A stretch of 64,000 bases of DNA from an uncultured Prochlorococcus sp. (GTDB lineage: Bacteria; Cyanobacteriota; Cyanobacteriia; PCC-6307; Cyanobiaceae): positions 1 through 64,000 of the forward strand of contig CACNQT010000004.1 of the NCBI GenBank assembly GCA_902622705.1. The letters run 5' to 3'. This document shows, in pieces, positions 1-8,226 of the stretch. Within the stretch, counting starts at the first letter, position 1; every line of letters begins with the position of its first letter. Under the pieces are notes generated by a model. It made no database searches. It had not been told where the DNA came from and saw only the letters and a list, made by a program, of their open reading frames with translations. The translations under genes were made by a program, and so were the position numbers.

Positions 1-427
1 AAATTTTTGCAGACTCTTCGTCTTCGTGAAAAACACTCACAATTATATTTTCAACAGAAAGTTGATAAATATTAGTAACTAATTCCCAAGCCCATTGAAT
101 AGCCTCTCGTTTAAAATAATCTCCAAAAGAGAAATTACCAAGCATTTCAAAAAAAGTGTGGTGTCTAGCTGTAACTCCAACGTTTTCTATATCGTTTGTT
201 CTGATGCACTTTTGGCTAGATGTAGCCCTTTTTGATGGTCTTTCTTTTAAACCTAAAAAAACTGGTTTAAAAGGTAGCATTCCAGCAATTGTGAGCATAA
301 CCGTAGGGTCATCTGGAATCAAAGATGCACTTGGAATGATTTTATGTAATTTTTCACTGTAAAATTTTAAAAAAGCATTTCTTATCTCATCTCCAGTAAC
401 TATTTTTTTAATTAATTGAGATGTCAT
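1..427 (-). CDS. alaS: Alanyl-tRNA synthetase, N-terminal part (runs off the window)
   Basis: This is the first 142 or so residues of alanyl-tRNA synthetase, which charges tRNA-Ala in the cytoplasm. The start MTSQLIKK is followed by the class II synthetase catalytic core: FxFYxxxxHxxxxSASLIP-like segment, then [16 protein letters not shown], and [18 protein letters not shown] with the [19 protein letters not shown] stretch, all highly characteristic of AlaRS motifs 1 and 2. The rest of the gene lies left of base 1. It is divergent from the flavodiiron operon with 119 bases between start codons, which must hold both promoters. Identity is secure; only completeness is unknown. Confidence 0.96.
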   Translation of the reverse strand, partial: MTSQLIKKIVTGDEIRNAFLKFYSEKLHKIIPSASLIPDDPTVMLTIAGMLPFKPVFLGLKERPSKRATSSQKCIRTNDIENVGVTARHHTFFEMLGNFSFGDYFKREAIQWAWELVTNIYQLSVENIIVSVFHEDEESAKI

Positions 428-546
428 TTATCCAGAATAAGAAGATTAAAAATTAAAGAAAAGCGTAATTTCGGTTATTTCGCAAAGATAATCACGCGAA
501 TTTATATTCTATATAACTAAAGTTAATTTATAAAGCTAATTATTCT

Positions 547-2322
547 ATGATAGCCTCTGCCCAGACAAGTAATTCTAAATTGGCACAAACTAATAACAAG
601 TTGACGGTTCAATCTCAAAACTTTGCTGATGATTCTTGTGCCATAAGATCTTTGGATTGGGATCGCAGTAGATTTGATATTGAATTTGGTTTAAGAAATG
701 GAACTACTTACAATAGTTTTATTATTAAAGGCGAGAAACTAGCAATCATTGATACTAGTCACGCAAAGTTTGAAGAATTATGGTTTGAAGAATTACTAAA
801 AAAGGTAAATCCAAAAGAAGTTGATTATTTAATTACAAGTCATACAGAACCTGATCATTCTGGTTTAATTGGTAATCTTTTACAATTAAATCAAAATATC
901 ACAGTAGTTGGATCAAAATTAGCCCTTAAATTTATTGAAGACCAAATACATATTCCCTTTAAGCGTCTTGAGGTTAAGAGTGGAGAGTTTTTAAATCTCG
1001 GAACTAATCCTAATAGTGGTTTAGAACATAATATTGAATTCATAAGTGCACCAAATTTACATTGGCCAGATACCATATTTTCATATGATCACAGCACACA
1101 TGTTCTCTATACATGCGATGCCTTTGGACTCCATTATTGTTCTGACGAATTTTTTGACACTGATCAAAAAGAAATATACGAAGATTTCCGGTTTTATTAC
1201 GATTGCCTTATGGGTCCAAACGCTAGAAGCGTTCTGCAGGCAATTAAAAGAATAGATAAGCTACCTGAATTAACAACAATAGCTGTTGGTCATGGGCCTT
1301 TGCTACATAATCAGGTCAATTTTTGGAAAGGTAAATATCTAGAATGGAGTAGCAATAAAAGCAAAGGTAATGATTTTGTGTCAGTCTGCTATATAAGCGA
1401 CTATGGTTATTGTGATCGATTAAGTCAAGCGATATCTCATGGAATAAGTAAAGCAGATGCACAGGTTCAATTAATAGATTTAAGATCTTCTGATCCGCAA
1501 GAATTAACAAGTTTAATTTCCGAATCAAAAGCAGTAGTCATTCCCACATGGCCAGTGGACTCAGATAATGAATTAAAAGAATCTCTCGGCACTTTATTTG
1601 CAGCACTTAAACCAAAACAATTTACTGCAGTCTATGATGCATTTGGTGGGAATGATGAACCAATAGATTCCTTAGCAAATAAATTAAGAGAACTTGGTCA
1701 AAAAGAAGCTTTCTCCCCTTTAAGAGTTAAAAATATTCCAGATCCCATTGTTTATCAACAATTCGAAGAAGCTGGAACTGACTTAGGCCAATTGATCAAT
1801 AAAAAGAAGAATATTGCCTCTATGAAGAGCCTTGATTCAAGTTTAGATAAAGCATTAGGTAGATTAAGTGGAGGGTTATATGTAGTGACAGCTAGTCAAG
1901 GGGAAGGTTCAACATTTAGACAAAGTGCAATGGTCGCAAGTTGGGTTAGTCAAGCAAGCTTTTCTCCACCAGGTATTACAGTTGCAGTAGCAAAAGATAG
2001 AGCTATTGAATCATATATGCAAGTTGGGAAAGGTTTTGTTGTGAATATCTTGAGAGAAGATAACTATCAAAAAATGTTCAGACATTTTTTAAAAAGATTT
2101 GCACCTGGAGCTGATAGATTTGCGGATGTAGATGTAATTAGCAACATCGCTGAAGGAGGACCAGTTCTATCAGATTCACTCGCCTTTTTAGATTGTAAAG
2201 TCAGTTCAAGACTGGAGACTCCAGACCATTGGATAATTTACGGAATTGTTGAAAATGGTAATGTTTCTGACTTATCATGTAAGACAGCAGTTCATCACAG
2301 AAAAGTTGCTAATCACTATTAA
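547..2322 (+). CDS. flv3: Flavodiiron protein, Flv3-type (canonical di-iron ligands)
   Basis: Cytosolic flavodiiron protein that, with its partner encoded immediately downstream, reduces O2 to water using photosynthetic electrons (Mehler-like reaction). Domains in order: metallo-beta-lactamase-like di-iron domain (about residues 35-270), flavodoxin-like FMN domain (about 278-420) and a C-terminal NAD(P)H:flavin oxidoreductase-like domain (about 434-591), the three-domain layout typical of oxygenic phototrophs. All di-iron ligands are present: H99-x-E101-x-D103-H104 in SHTEPDHSG, H172 in LHWPD, D191 in TCDAFG and H249 in VGHGP. That full set is typical of Flv3 rather than Flv1. The gene is 16 bases upstream of flv1 and is probably co-transcribed. 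The Flv3 assignment is by ligand pattern and partner context; A-type numbering could differ. Confidence 0.93.
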   Translation: MIASAQTSNSKLAQTNNKLTVQSQNFADDSCAIRSLDWDRSRFDIEFGLRNGTTYNSFIIKGEKLAIIDTSHAKFEELWFEELLKKVNPKEVDYLITSHTEPDHSGLIGNLLQLNQNITVVGSKLALKFIEDQIHIPFKRLEVKSGEFLNLGTNPNSGLEHNIEFISAPNLHWPDTIFSYDHSTHVLYTCDAFGLHYCSDEFFDTDQKEIYEDFRFYYDCLMGPNARSVLQAIKRIDKLPELTTIAVGHGPLLHNQVNFWKGKYLEWSSNKSKGNDFVSVCYISDYGYCDRLSQAISHGISKADAQVQLIDLRSSDPQELTSLISESKAVVIPTWPVDSDNELKESLGTLFAALKPKQFTAVYDAFGGNDEPIDSLANKLRELGQKEAFSPLRVKNIPDPIVYQQFEEAGTDLGQLINKKKNIASMKSLDSSLDKALGRLSGGLYVVTASQGEGSTFRQSAMVASWVSQASFSPPGITVAVAKDRAIESYMQVGKGFVVNILREDNYQKMFRHFLKRFAPGADRFADVDVISNIAEGGPVLSDSLAFLDCKVSSRLETPDHWIIYGIVENGNVSDLSCKTAVHHRKVANHY

Positions 2323-2338
2323 AAAATAAGTCTTTGAA

Positions 2339-4141
2339 ATGTCAGATATTAATATAGGCTTTCTTGCAGAAAATCAAAATTTATCAGAATTTGAAATTAC
2401 TGAAAATTTTTCTTGTGTAAGATTCTTAGACCAAAATAAAGAAAGATTTGAACTTGAATTTAACCTTGAAAAAGGAACATCTTTTAATACTTTTTTCATT
2501 AGAAGTCATGAGGAACTTTTTATTATTCATCCACCTGAGAAACAATATTTAGATTCGTTTAATAAAGTAATTTCTAGGTTTTGCGATCAATTTAAATTAT
2601 TAAAAATCAACTTCATTTCTGGTCATATTAATCCCCAAATTATTGAAACTATAAAAAATATAAGTACCAAATTTCAAAACACAACTATTACTTGCTCTAA
2701 TCCAGGTTATAAACTTATCAGCGAACTTTGGAATCAAAAAAATCCTACCTTAGAAAACTTTATTGAAATTCAATTACCTGAAATAAACATAATCAAAAAA
2801 GAACTTAATTTAGAATTAGATAACATTTCAATAGAGTTAATTCCTATTCCAACAGCACGTTGGCCTGGTGGTCTGATAATTTATGAACGTAATCAAGAAA
2901 TACTTCTTAGTGAAAAAATTTTCTCTGCACATATTGCATCTAAATATTGGTCTGAAACAAATCGAGTTAGTACAGAAATTGATAGGAAACATTTTTATGA
3001 TTGCTTGATGGCACCAATGTCTAATCAAGTAGTATCAATAACTGAAAAAATTGCAGATTATGACATTAAAACTATTGCACCATTACATGGTCCCGCGATC
3101 GAATATAGCTTAAAAAGCTTTTTAAATGACTATATTAGATGGGGAGAGAATCTCTCAACCAATAATCATAAGATCGCTCTGATATATGCAAGTGCATATG
3201 GAAACACAGCCTCAATAGGCGATGCATTGGCCAAAGGGATAAGTAGAACCTCTGTAGAAGTTGAAAGTATTAATTGTGAATTTACACCTAATGATGTACT
3301 TGTAAAATCCATCCAAAATGCTGATGGATATTTAATAGGCTCACCCACTTTGGGTGGTCACGCCCCAACTCCAATAGTTAGTGCACTAGGAACATTGTTA
3401 GCAGAAGGTAATAGAGATAAGCCAGTGGGAATTTTTGGCAGTTTTGGCTGGAGCGGCGAAGCTATAGATTTACTTGAAACAAAATTAAAAGACGGTGGTT
3501 TTAAGTTTAGTTTTGACCCTATTAGGATTAAATTCAGTCCAAATAAACCAAAGATTAAAGAATTAGAAGAAATAGGAACTCACTTTGGAAGAAAAATTAT
3601 AAAAAAAGCAAAGAAAAAACCCAGAAAATCAGACACTGGAATGATAACAAGCAAAACGGATCCAAAGCTACAAGCTCTTGGAAGAGTTATTGGTTCACTT
3701 TGTGTCTTGACAGCCTCTAAAGGCAAAGATGAGAATAATATCAAAGGAGCCATGCTTGCATCTTGGGTTAGTCAAGCAAGTTTTTCTCCGCCTGGGTTAA
3801 GTATTGCAGTAGCAAAAGATAGATCTGTAGAATCTCTTCTGCAAATAGGAGATTCATTCGCATTAAATATTCTTAGTGAAAAAGATTTTAAAGAACCTTT
3901 GAAAAGATTCACAAAGCACTTTGCACCTGGAGAAGATAGATTTGAAGGAATAAATATTGAATTAACTCCTAATGAACAGATAATCATTCCTGAATCGCTC
4001 GCATGGTTAGATGCTTCTGTAAAAGAGAGGATGGAATGCGGAGATCATTGGGTAATTTACGCCGAAGTACTACACGGTAATGTACTAAAATCCGATAGTC
4101 TAACTGCAGTTCATCACCGCAAAACAGGTGCTAACTATTAA
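2339..4141 (+). CDS. flv1: Flavodiiron protein, Flv1-type (degenerate di-iron site)
   Basis: Partner subunit of the preceding flavodiiron protein, with the same three domains (beta-lactamase-like, flavodoxin-like with YASAYGNTASIGDALAKG around residue 280, and flavin reductase-like from about 440). The di-iron ligands are largely gone: the HxExDH block reads H96-I-N98-P-Q100-I101, the LHWPD histidine is R174, the CDAFG aspartate is K193, and only H250 in PLHGP remains. Loss of ligands in favour of neutral or basic residues is established for Flv1-class proteins, which work as heteromers with Flv3. The flavin reductase domains of the two neighbours are closely similar (both contain ASWVSQASFSPPG), showing origin by duplication. 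The gene ends 17 bases before an FMN reductase. Confidence 0.92.
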   Translation: MSDINIGFLAENQNLSEFEITENFSCVRFLDQNKERFELEFNLEKGTSFNTFFIRSHEELFIIHPPEKQYLDSFNKVISRFCDQFKLLKINFISGHINPQIIETIKNISTKFQNTTITCSNPGYKLISELWNQKNPTLENFIEIQLPEINIIKKELNLELDNISIELIPIPTARWPGGLIIYERNQEILLSEKIFSAHIASKYWSETNRVSTEIDRKHFYDCLMAPMSNQVVSITEKIADYDIKTIAPLHGPAIEYSLKSFLNDYIRWGENLSTNNHKIALIYASAYGNTASIGDALAKGISRTSVEVESINCEFTPNDVLVKSIQNADGYLIGSPTLGGHAPTPIVSALGTLLAEGNRDKPVGIFGSFGWSGEAIDLLETKLKDGGFKFSFDPIRIKFSPNKPKIKELEEIGTHFGRKIIKKAKKKPRKSDTGMITSKTDPKLQALGRVIGSLCVLTASKGKDENNIKGAMLASWVSQASFSPPGLSIAVAKDRSVESLLQIGDSFALNILSEKDFKEPLKRFTKHFAPGEDRFEGINIELTPNEQIIIPESLAWLDASVKERMECGDHWVIYAEVLHGNVLKSDSLTAVHHRKTGANY

Positions 4142-4158
4142 ATTTATTTATCTAATTT

Positions 4159-4683
4159 ATGACTGAAACAAAAGATCTAATAATCATTACGGCTAGTTGT
4201 GGTAAAAATCTAGAACTTTCTGAAAAATTTCTTGAAAAAAGTAATGAATTTAAAATAAGTTCTGAAATTTTAGATCTTACTACTATTGATATTCCATTAT
4301 TTAATCCAAGAATTCACAGCAAAGAAAATATTCCAAATGAAATAGAAGAATTAAAAAAAAAGCTTTTCAAGATTGAAAGGTGGGTGATTTGTGCGCCTGA
4401 ATATAATGGATCTATACCTCCCATTCTCTCCAACTTCATAGCATGGCTTTCTATTTCGGGAGATGACTTTAGGAATTTATTTAATGGTCAACCGATTGCA
4501 ATTGCAACATTTTCTGGTGGCATAGGATTAGAACTACTGACCTCATTACGTATTCAATTAGTGCATTTAGGAAGTCAAGTATTAGGAAGACAACTTTTGT
4601 CATCATATAGTAAACCTATAGATACAAAAACTATTGAAGATATTATTCAAAGACTTTTACAAATGAAAAAATTAAAAACATAA
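4159..4683 (+). CDS. NADPH-dependent FMN reductase family protein
   Basis: A 174-residue flavodoxin-fold protein of the NADPH-dependent FMN reductase / quinone reductase (SsuE, ChrR, ArsH-like) family. Seen in the sequence: N-terminal beta strand LIIITASCGKN, the family hallmark CAPEYNGSIPPILSNFIAWLS around residues 76-96 (PEYNGSIP binds FMN phosphate region), and AIATFSGG further on. It sits 17 bases after flv1 in the same direction, so the three genes look like one transcription unit; a role in supplying reduced flavin or detoxifying quinones next to the flavodiiron pair is an inference from context. Its substrate cannot be read from sequence. Confidence 0.82.
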   Translation: MTETKDLIIITASCGKNLELSEKFLEKSNEFKISSEILDLTTIDIPLFNPRIHSKENIPNEIEELKKKLFKIERWVICAPEYNGSIPPILSNFIAWLSISGDDFRNLFNGQPIAIATFSGGIGLELLTSLRIQLVHLGSQVLGRQLLSSYSKPIDTKTIEDIIQRLLQMKKLKT

Positions 4684-4707
4684 GCTTTTAATAGCAAAAA
4701 ATTAATC

Positions 4708-6540
4708 TCATTTTTTCTCATTCCAAACTTTTAAAATTTCTCTTGCCATTGGCAGGGCATGAACAGATCCACCACCAGGAGTATTCTGGGCAAAAGCAAC
4801 TACAAGTAACTCACTCTTTTCAGAGGGTGTAAAGCAAACAAACCAAGCGTGATCTAAGCCACCTTCACCATCTTCAGCAGTTCCTGTTTTACCTGACACT
4901 GGAGGTAAATTTGAAACTCCATAATTAATTGATACCCCTGTGCCAGACTCTACTACTTTCCGGAGACCATTTTTTATCAATTGAATATTTTGTGGGTCAA
5001 TATCAATTAAAATACGTTTTTTATCTAAAAGACTTTCTTCATCTTTTTTAGTCAAATGTGGAGTAACTAAATAACCTCCATTTGCAATAGCAGCATAAGC
5101 TCTAGCTATTTGAATAGGAGTAACTTGAACAACAAATTGTCCAATAGACATACTCGCAATATCTTCTGGGACCCATGGAGTTCTTCCTGGTTGCCCCCAT
5201 CCTCTACCTTTTTTAGCCCACTCACTACTAGCTACTAATCCTTTATTTTCTTGTTCAGAAATTTCAATTCCAGATAAAGAATTAAAACCAAGTTTTCTAG
5301 AAACCTTATGAATTTCATCAACTCCTGCTCCATATCCGATTTGATAAAAAAATGTATTACTCGAAACTCTTAAAGCATCTTCATAACCTATTACCCCAAA
5401 ACCTAAATCATTGTGTTCCCTAAAACATTGGCTTCCATAAGTGATACATGGCTTCGTATCTAACATGGTCTCACTAGGAAATTTTCCACTTTCCAAGCCC
5501 GCTAAAGCAGTTACAATTTTCCAAACACTTCCTGGATCATAAGCATTTAATGCTCGATTAAAAAGAGGTTTTTCAGGAGAATTAAAAATATTATTGTATT
5601 CTTTTTCAGGCTTGAAATCCTTTGAAAAAAAATTCAAATCAAAAGTAGGCCTGCTAGCCATCGCTCTTATTGCACCATCTCTAGGATCCATTACTATTAT
5701 GGCTCCAGCTTTTTTGTCTTTAAGAACTTCCTCAGCAACTAATTGCAGCTTAAGATCTATTGTTAGTTCGATATCATTACCTCGAATTGAAGGTTTTATA
5801 CCTAATGATTTTTGAAAGTTGCCTAAAGAATTTACTTCAACCATCTCTCCACCCCATTCACCTCTTATAAAATCTTCATACACATATTCAATTCCAGTTC
5901 TTCCTATTAAATCATTTAATTTATAACCCTTTTTAGATAAAAATTTATATTCTGGATCAGTGATTGGCTGAGTATAACCAATTACATGAGCAGCAAGAGA
6001 TTTATAAGGATAATTTCTAATTAATTTCGTAGCTATTTCAAAACTAGATAAATTATCTTCATTTTCTTTAAATTTTATTAGTTGATCCTCATCTAAATCA
6101 TCAAGAATAGTAACTGAAAGTTGCTTATTTTTTAAACCATCAAAATATTTTTTTTGAATTAAATTACTATCAACATTTAACAAATCAGAAATACTCAATT
6201 TATGTTTTTCCCAATTGATATCATTTACAGATTGAGGATTTATTATTAACGAGTATTTGACTCTACTATCTGCTAAGACATTGCCATTTCTATCAAGTAT
6301 TCTCCCGCGTATTGGTCGAGAAGCAATAAGTCTAATCCGGTTTTCATCAGACATTTGCTTAAAAGATTCGTAATTTAACAGTTGCAAAAAAATTAATCTC
6401 AAACAAATCAATAAAAATGAAATAGATGAAAAGATTAGTAAGACTAAAGGTTGTCTTTTTAATGAAATCAGTTTTTTATTAGAATTACTTTTTATCAAAA
6501 GTTTAAAGTTTATCCAAATATCGTTTATCCAATAAAGCAA
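4708..6540 (-). CDS. mrdA: Penicillin-binding protein 2 (peptidoglycan D,D-transpeptidase)
   Basis: Class B penicillin-binding protein that cross-links peptidoglycan, most like PBP2 of the elongation machinery. One N-terminal membrane anchor (PLVLLIFSSISFLLICLRLIFLQLL, about residues 31-55) is followed by the dimerisation domain with RPIRGRILDRNGNVLADS, then the transpeptidase domain with S338-V-W-K341 (active Ser and Lys), SSN in RVSSNTFFYQIG and KTGTAE near residue 551. The open frame has no ATG before the membrane helix; the furthest start is TTG at 6540, but a second TTG at 6498 would avoid overlap with the small frame upstream and is an equally good choice. An FtsI role is possible but the sequence reads closer to PBP2. 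Confidence 0.88.
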   Translation of the reverse strand: MLYWINDIWINFKLLIKSNSNKKLISLKRQPLVLLIFSSISFLLICLRLIFLQLLNYESFKQMSDENRIRLIASRPIRGRILDRNGNVLADSRVKYSLIINPQSVNDINWEKHKLSISDLLNVDSNLIQKKYFDGLKNKQLSVTILDDLDEDQLIKFKENEDNLSSFEIATKLIRNYPYKSLAAHVIGYTQPITDPEYKFLSKKGYKLNDLIGRTGIEYVYEDFIRGEWGGEMVEVNSLGNFQKSLGIKPSIRGNDIELTIDLKLQLVAEEVLKDKKAGAIIVMDPRDGAIRAMASRPTFDLNFFSKDFKPEKEYNNIFNSPEKPLFNRALNAYDPGSVWKIVTALAGLESGKFPSETMLDTKPCITYGSQCFREHNDLGFGVIGYEDALRVSSNTFFYQIGYGAGVDEIHKVSRKLGFNSLSGIEISEQENKGLVASSEWAKKGRGWGQPGRTPWVPEDIASMSIGQFVVQVTPIQIARAYAAIANGGYLVTPHLTKKDEESLLDKKRILIDIDPQNIQLIKNGLRKVVESGTGVSINYGVSNLPPVSGKTGTAEDGEGGLDHAWFVCFTPSEKSELLVVAFAQNTPGGGSVHALPMAREILKVWNEKK

Positions 6541-6652
6541 TTGTTGAGCTTATCTGTATAAGTCTAGTAACTAAATTTTTATAATCAATATCTTCAGTAT
6601 TCGGATTTAACTCATCATTTTCAATGTTATTTGAAGCGAATTTTTCATTCAT
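6503..6652 (-). CDS. Possible 49-residue small protein upstream of PBP2
   Basis: A short open frame beginning ATG at 6652 and ending TAA at 6503, encoding an acidic, asparagine-rich N-terminus (MNEKFASNNIENDELNPN) followed by a likely amphipathic helix (LVTRLIQISSTIALLDKRYLDKL). It lies in the otherwise empty 210-base spacer between the PBP2 gene and the next upstream gene, reads in the same direction, and overlaps the TTG-initiated PBP2 frame by 38 bases in another phase. Codon choice (AAT, GAA, TTA) fits the genome, but the frame is too short to prove by that alone. I do not recognise the family. It could instead be untranslated leader. Confidence 0.38.
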   Translation of the reverse strand: MNEKFASNNIENDELNPNTEDIDYKNLVTRLIQISSTIALLDKRYLDKL

Positions 6653-6750
6653 AAACTAATATTTTAAAATTCTTAGCTGATACCAATCTTAAATAAAAAA
6701 TTTATTTTTTCAAAATAATATTAAGTTCGATACCAAAAAAATATAAAAAA

Positions 6751-7359
6751 TTAATTTGACTGCTCTAAGTTTTGTTCAAAGTAAGGATTGCAACTATTTT
6801 TAGATATACCAAAAGACCAGCCAATGAATGATGAAATAAATACAATCACGATCAATGGCAAAATAGCTTGCTGAGTATTTTCAAGACTTAACCATTCCCT
6901 CCAGCTACTAAAAAACCTTTCTCTTTGATATTTTCTTTTTTCATTGTCTAATAATTTAGCTTTTTTAGCGAAAGATTTTGTGACCCACTTTTCAAAAGGA
7001 ATTTTTTTTGTGATTGCCATTTTTCTCTCAACTTCTAATAGCTGCCCAGCACTAAGGTACGGATGAAATGTACTTATCAATTCAAGAGTTTTTAGAAACA
7101 TCTCTACGGTTGCATCTTTTATAAGCTTTTGCTCATGGCTTAAATCAGTCCACTCTATTTCTGGATAAAAACGATTCCTATTTGGATTAATTTGATCCTC
7201 TGACATTTGACCAGGTTCTCTAAGCCATCTATTTGTATTCTCGTCAAACCTTCGCCAATACAAAAAAGGATTAATAAAAATTGTTTTACCAGATACCTTT
7301 ACTACATCTTGTTGAAGATGATTAGTTATCTTTCTCTCAGAATTTTTCGAATTTATCAA
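6751..7359 (-). CDS. Conserved-type hypothetical protein with C-terminal membrane segment
   Basis: A 202-residue protein I do not recognise. Visible features: an N-terminal half rich in aromatic and Trp/Arg residues (FLYWRRFDENTNRWLREPG near residues 32-50), a central helical, lysine-rich region (ERKMAITKKIPFEKWVTKSF), and a single hydrophobic segment near residues 165-185 (AILPLIVIVFISSFIGWSFG) followed by a short tail ending in N. This suggests a tail-anchored membrane protein with a large cytoplasmic domain. It lies between the PBP2 gene and the nuclease gene, all on the minus strand, spaced 80-210 bases, so co-transcription is uncertain. Sustained coding character over 600 bases with no antisense alternative supports it as a real gene. 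Confidence 0.72.
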   Translation of the reverse strand: MINSKNSERKITNHLQQDVVKVSGKTIFINPFLYWRRFDENTNRWLREPGQMSEDQINPNRNRFYPEIEWTDLSHEQKLIKDATVEMFLKTLELISTFHPYLSAGQLLEVERKMAITKKIPFEKWVTKSFAKKAKLLDNEKRKYQRERFFSSWREWLSLENTQQAILPLIVIVFISSFIGWSFGISKNSCNPYFEQNLEQSN

Positions 7360-7439
7360 AAGTGCAAATAAATTATCTAATTAAAGATTATCTTTTATTT
7401 GCTATTTTTCCAGAGATACCCAATAATTTTCCATGAGAA

Positions 7440-8153
7440 TTAAGTTATTGATAATTGCCAACGCTTTTTTAGATAATTACAGTATTCGCAATTTAATGAC
7501 GGTTTGGGAAAAATATTAGAACGCAATAATTTGACCGTATCAATTATCTTATTTTCTACCCATGATGTACAACAATCTAATCTAATTAAATGTACATCAA
7601 AATTTAATTGATTATTAAATACTTCTTCATTTTTCTTTCCATTAAAATATAAGAGATAAGCTTCTTTGGCAACTTTAAATCCATTCTTTTTAAATAACCA
7701 CTGATACATTTCCAATTGTCTCTTATAGGCTTTTGCATATTCGTATTTATTAAAAGTCTCAGACCAATCAAAATTATTTCTAGATGTTGCTTTTACATCA
7801 ATGATTATAAGATCACCATTTTTTTTCTGCCAAATATCATCAACAGCTCCACCAAAATCATAATTATGTTCAATTGATTTATATCTTATTCCTTGAAAAT
7901 TACTTCTCCAACGTTCTAAATCTTTGTGTTTAAAAGGAACAGCATCAACGCTATGTTCAATAAATAATGGATGTGGCTCCTGAATTCTTCTGTAGTGATC
8001 AAATTCATTTTTACATAAATTATCGACAGCTATATTCAAAGTAAATGGTAATGAGGGTGGTTTTATTTGATATTTTTTATCAAGTACACAACATCTTGGA
8101 CAGCTAAGATATTTCTCAACAGTAGATCGACTTAATTTAATAATCTCGCTCAT
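7440..8153 (-). CDS. PD-(D/E)XK nuclease family protein, Cas4/RecB-like, with Cys clusters
   Basis: Predicted DNA nuclease of the PD-(D/E)XK superfamily (Cas4/AddB/RecB-nuclease type). The core motifs are visible: GGAVDDIW (motif II Asp), IIIDVKAT (D-x-K motif III) and QLEMYQWL (the trailing Gln/Tyr motif of RecB-type nucleases). Cysteines cluster at both ends, SCPRCC near the N-terminus and NCEYCNY near the C-terminus, the arrangement that holds a 4Fe-4S cluster in Cas4 and AddB; whether all four ligands are present here is inference. I start at the ATG giving MSEIIKLSRSTVEKYLSCPRC because it matches the usual short N-terminus of the family; an upstream in-frame ATG at 8195 would add 14 residues. 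It follows guaA. No cas or recombination genes lie next to it. Confidence 0.78.
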   Translation of the reverse strand: MSEIIKLSRSTVEKYLSCPRCCVLDKKYQIKPPSLPFTLNIAVDNLCKNEFDHYRRIQEPHPLFIEHSVDAVPFKHKDLERWRSNFQGIRYKSIEHNYDFGGAVDDIWQKKNGDLIIIDVKATSRNNFDWSETFNKYEYAKAYKRQLEMYQWLFKKNGFKVAKEAYLLYFNGKKNEEVFNNQLNFDVHLIRLDCCTSWVENKIIDTVKLLRSNIFPKPSLNCEYCNYLKKRWQLSIT

Positions 8154-8226
8154 TTTGTTTAAATCTAATTTAAAAAAATTTCTTGTATGAATCAAAATTC
8201 CTTAATTATTTAGGAATTTTACTAAC

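Noticed and set aside
156..362. 68-residue plus-strand frame at the left edge
   Set aside because: Lies opposite alaS, whose N-terminal motifs are unmistakable.
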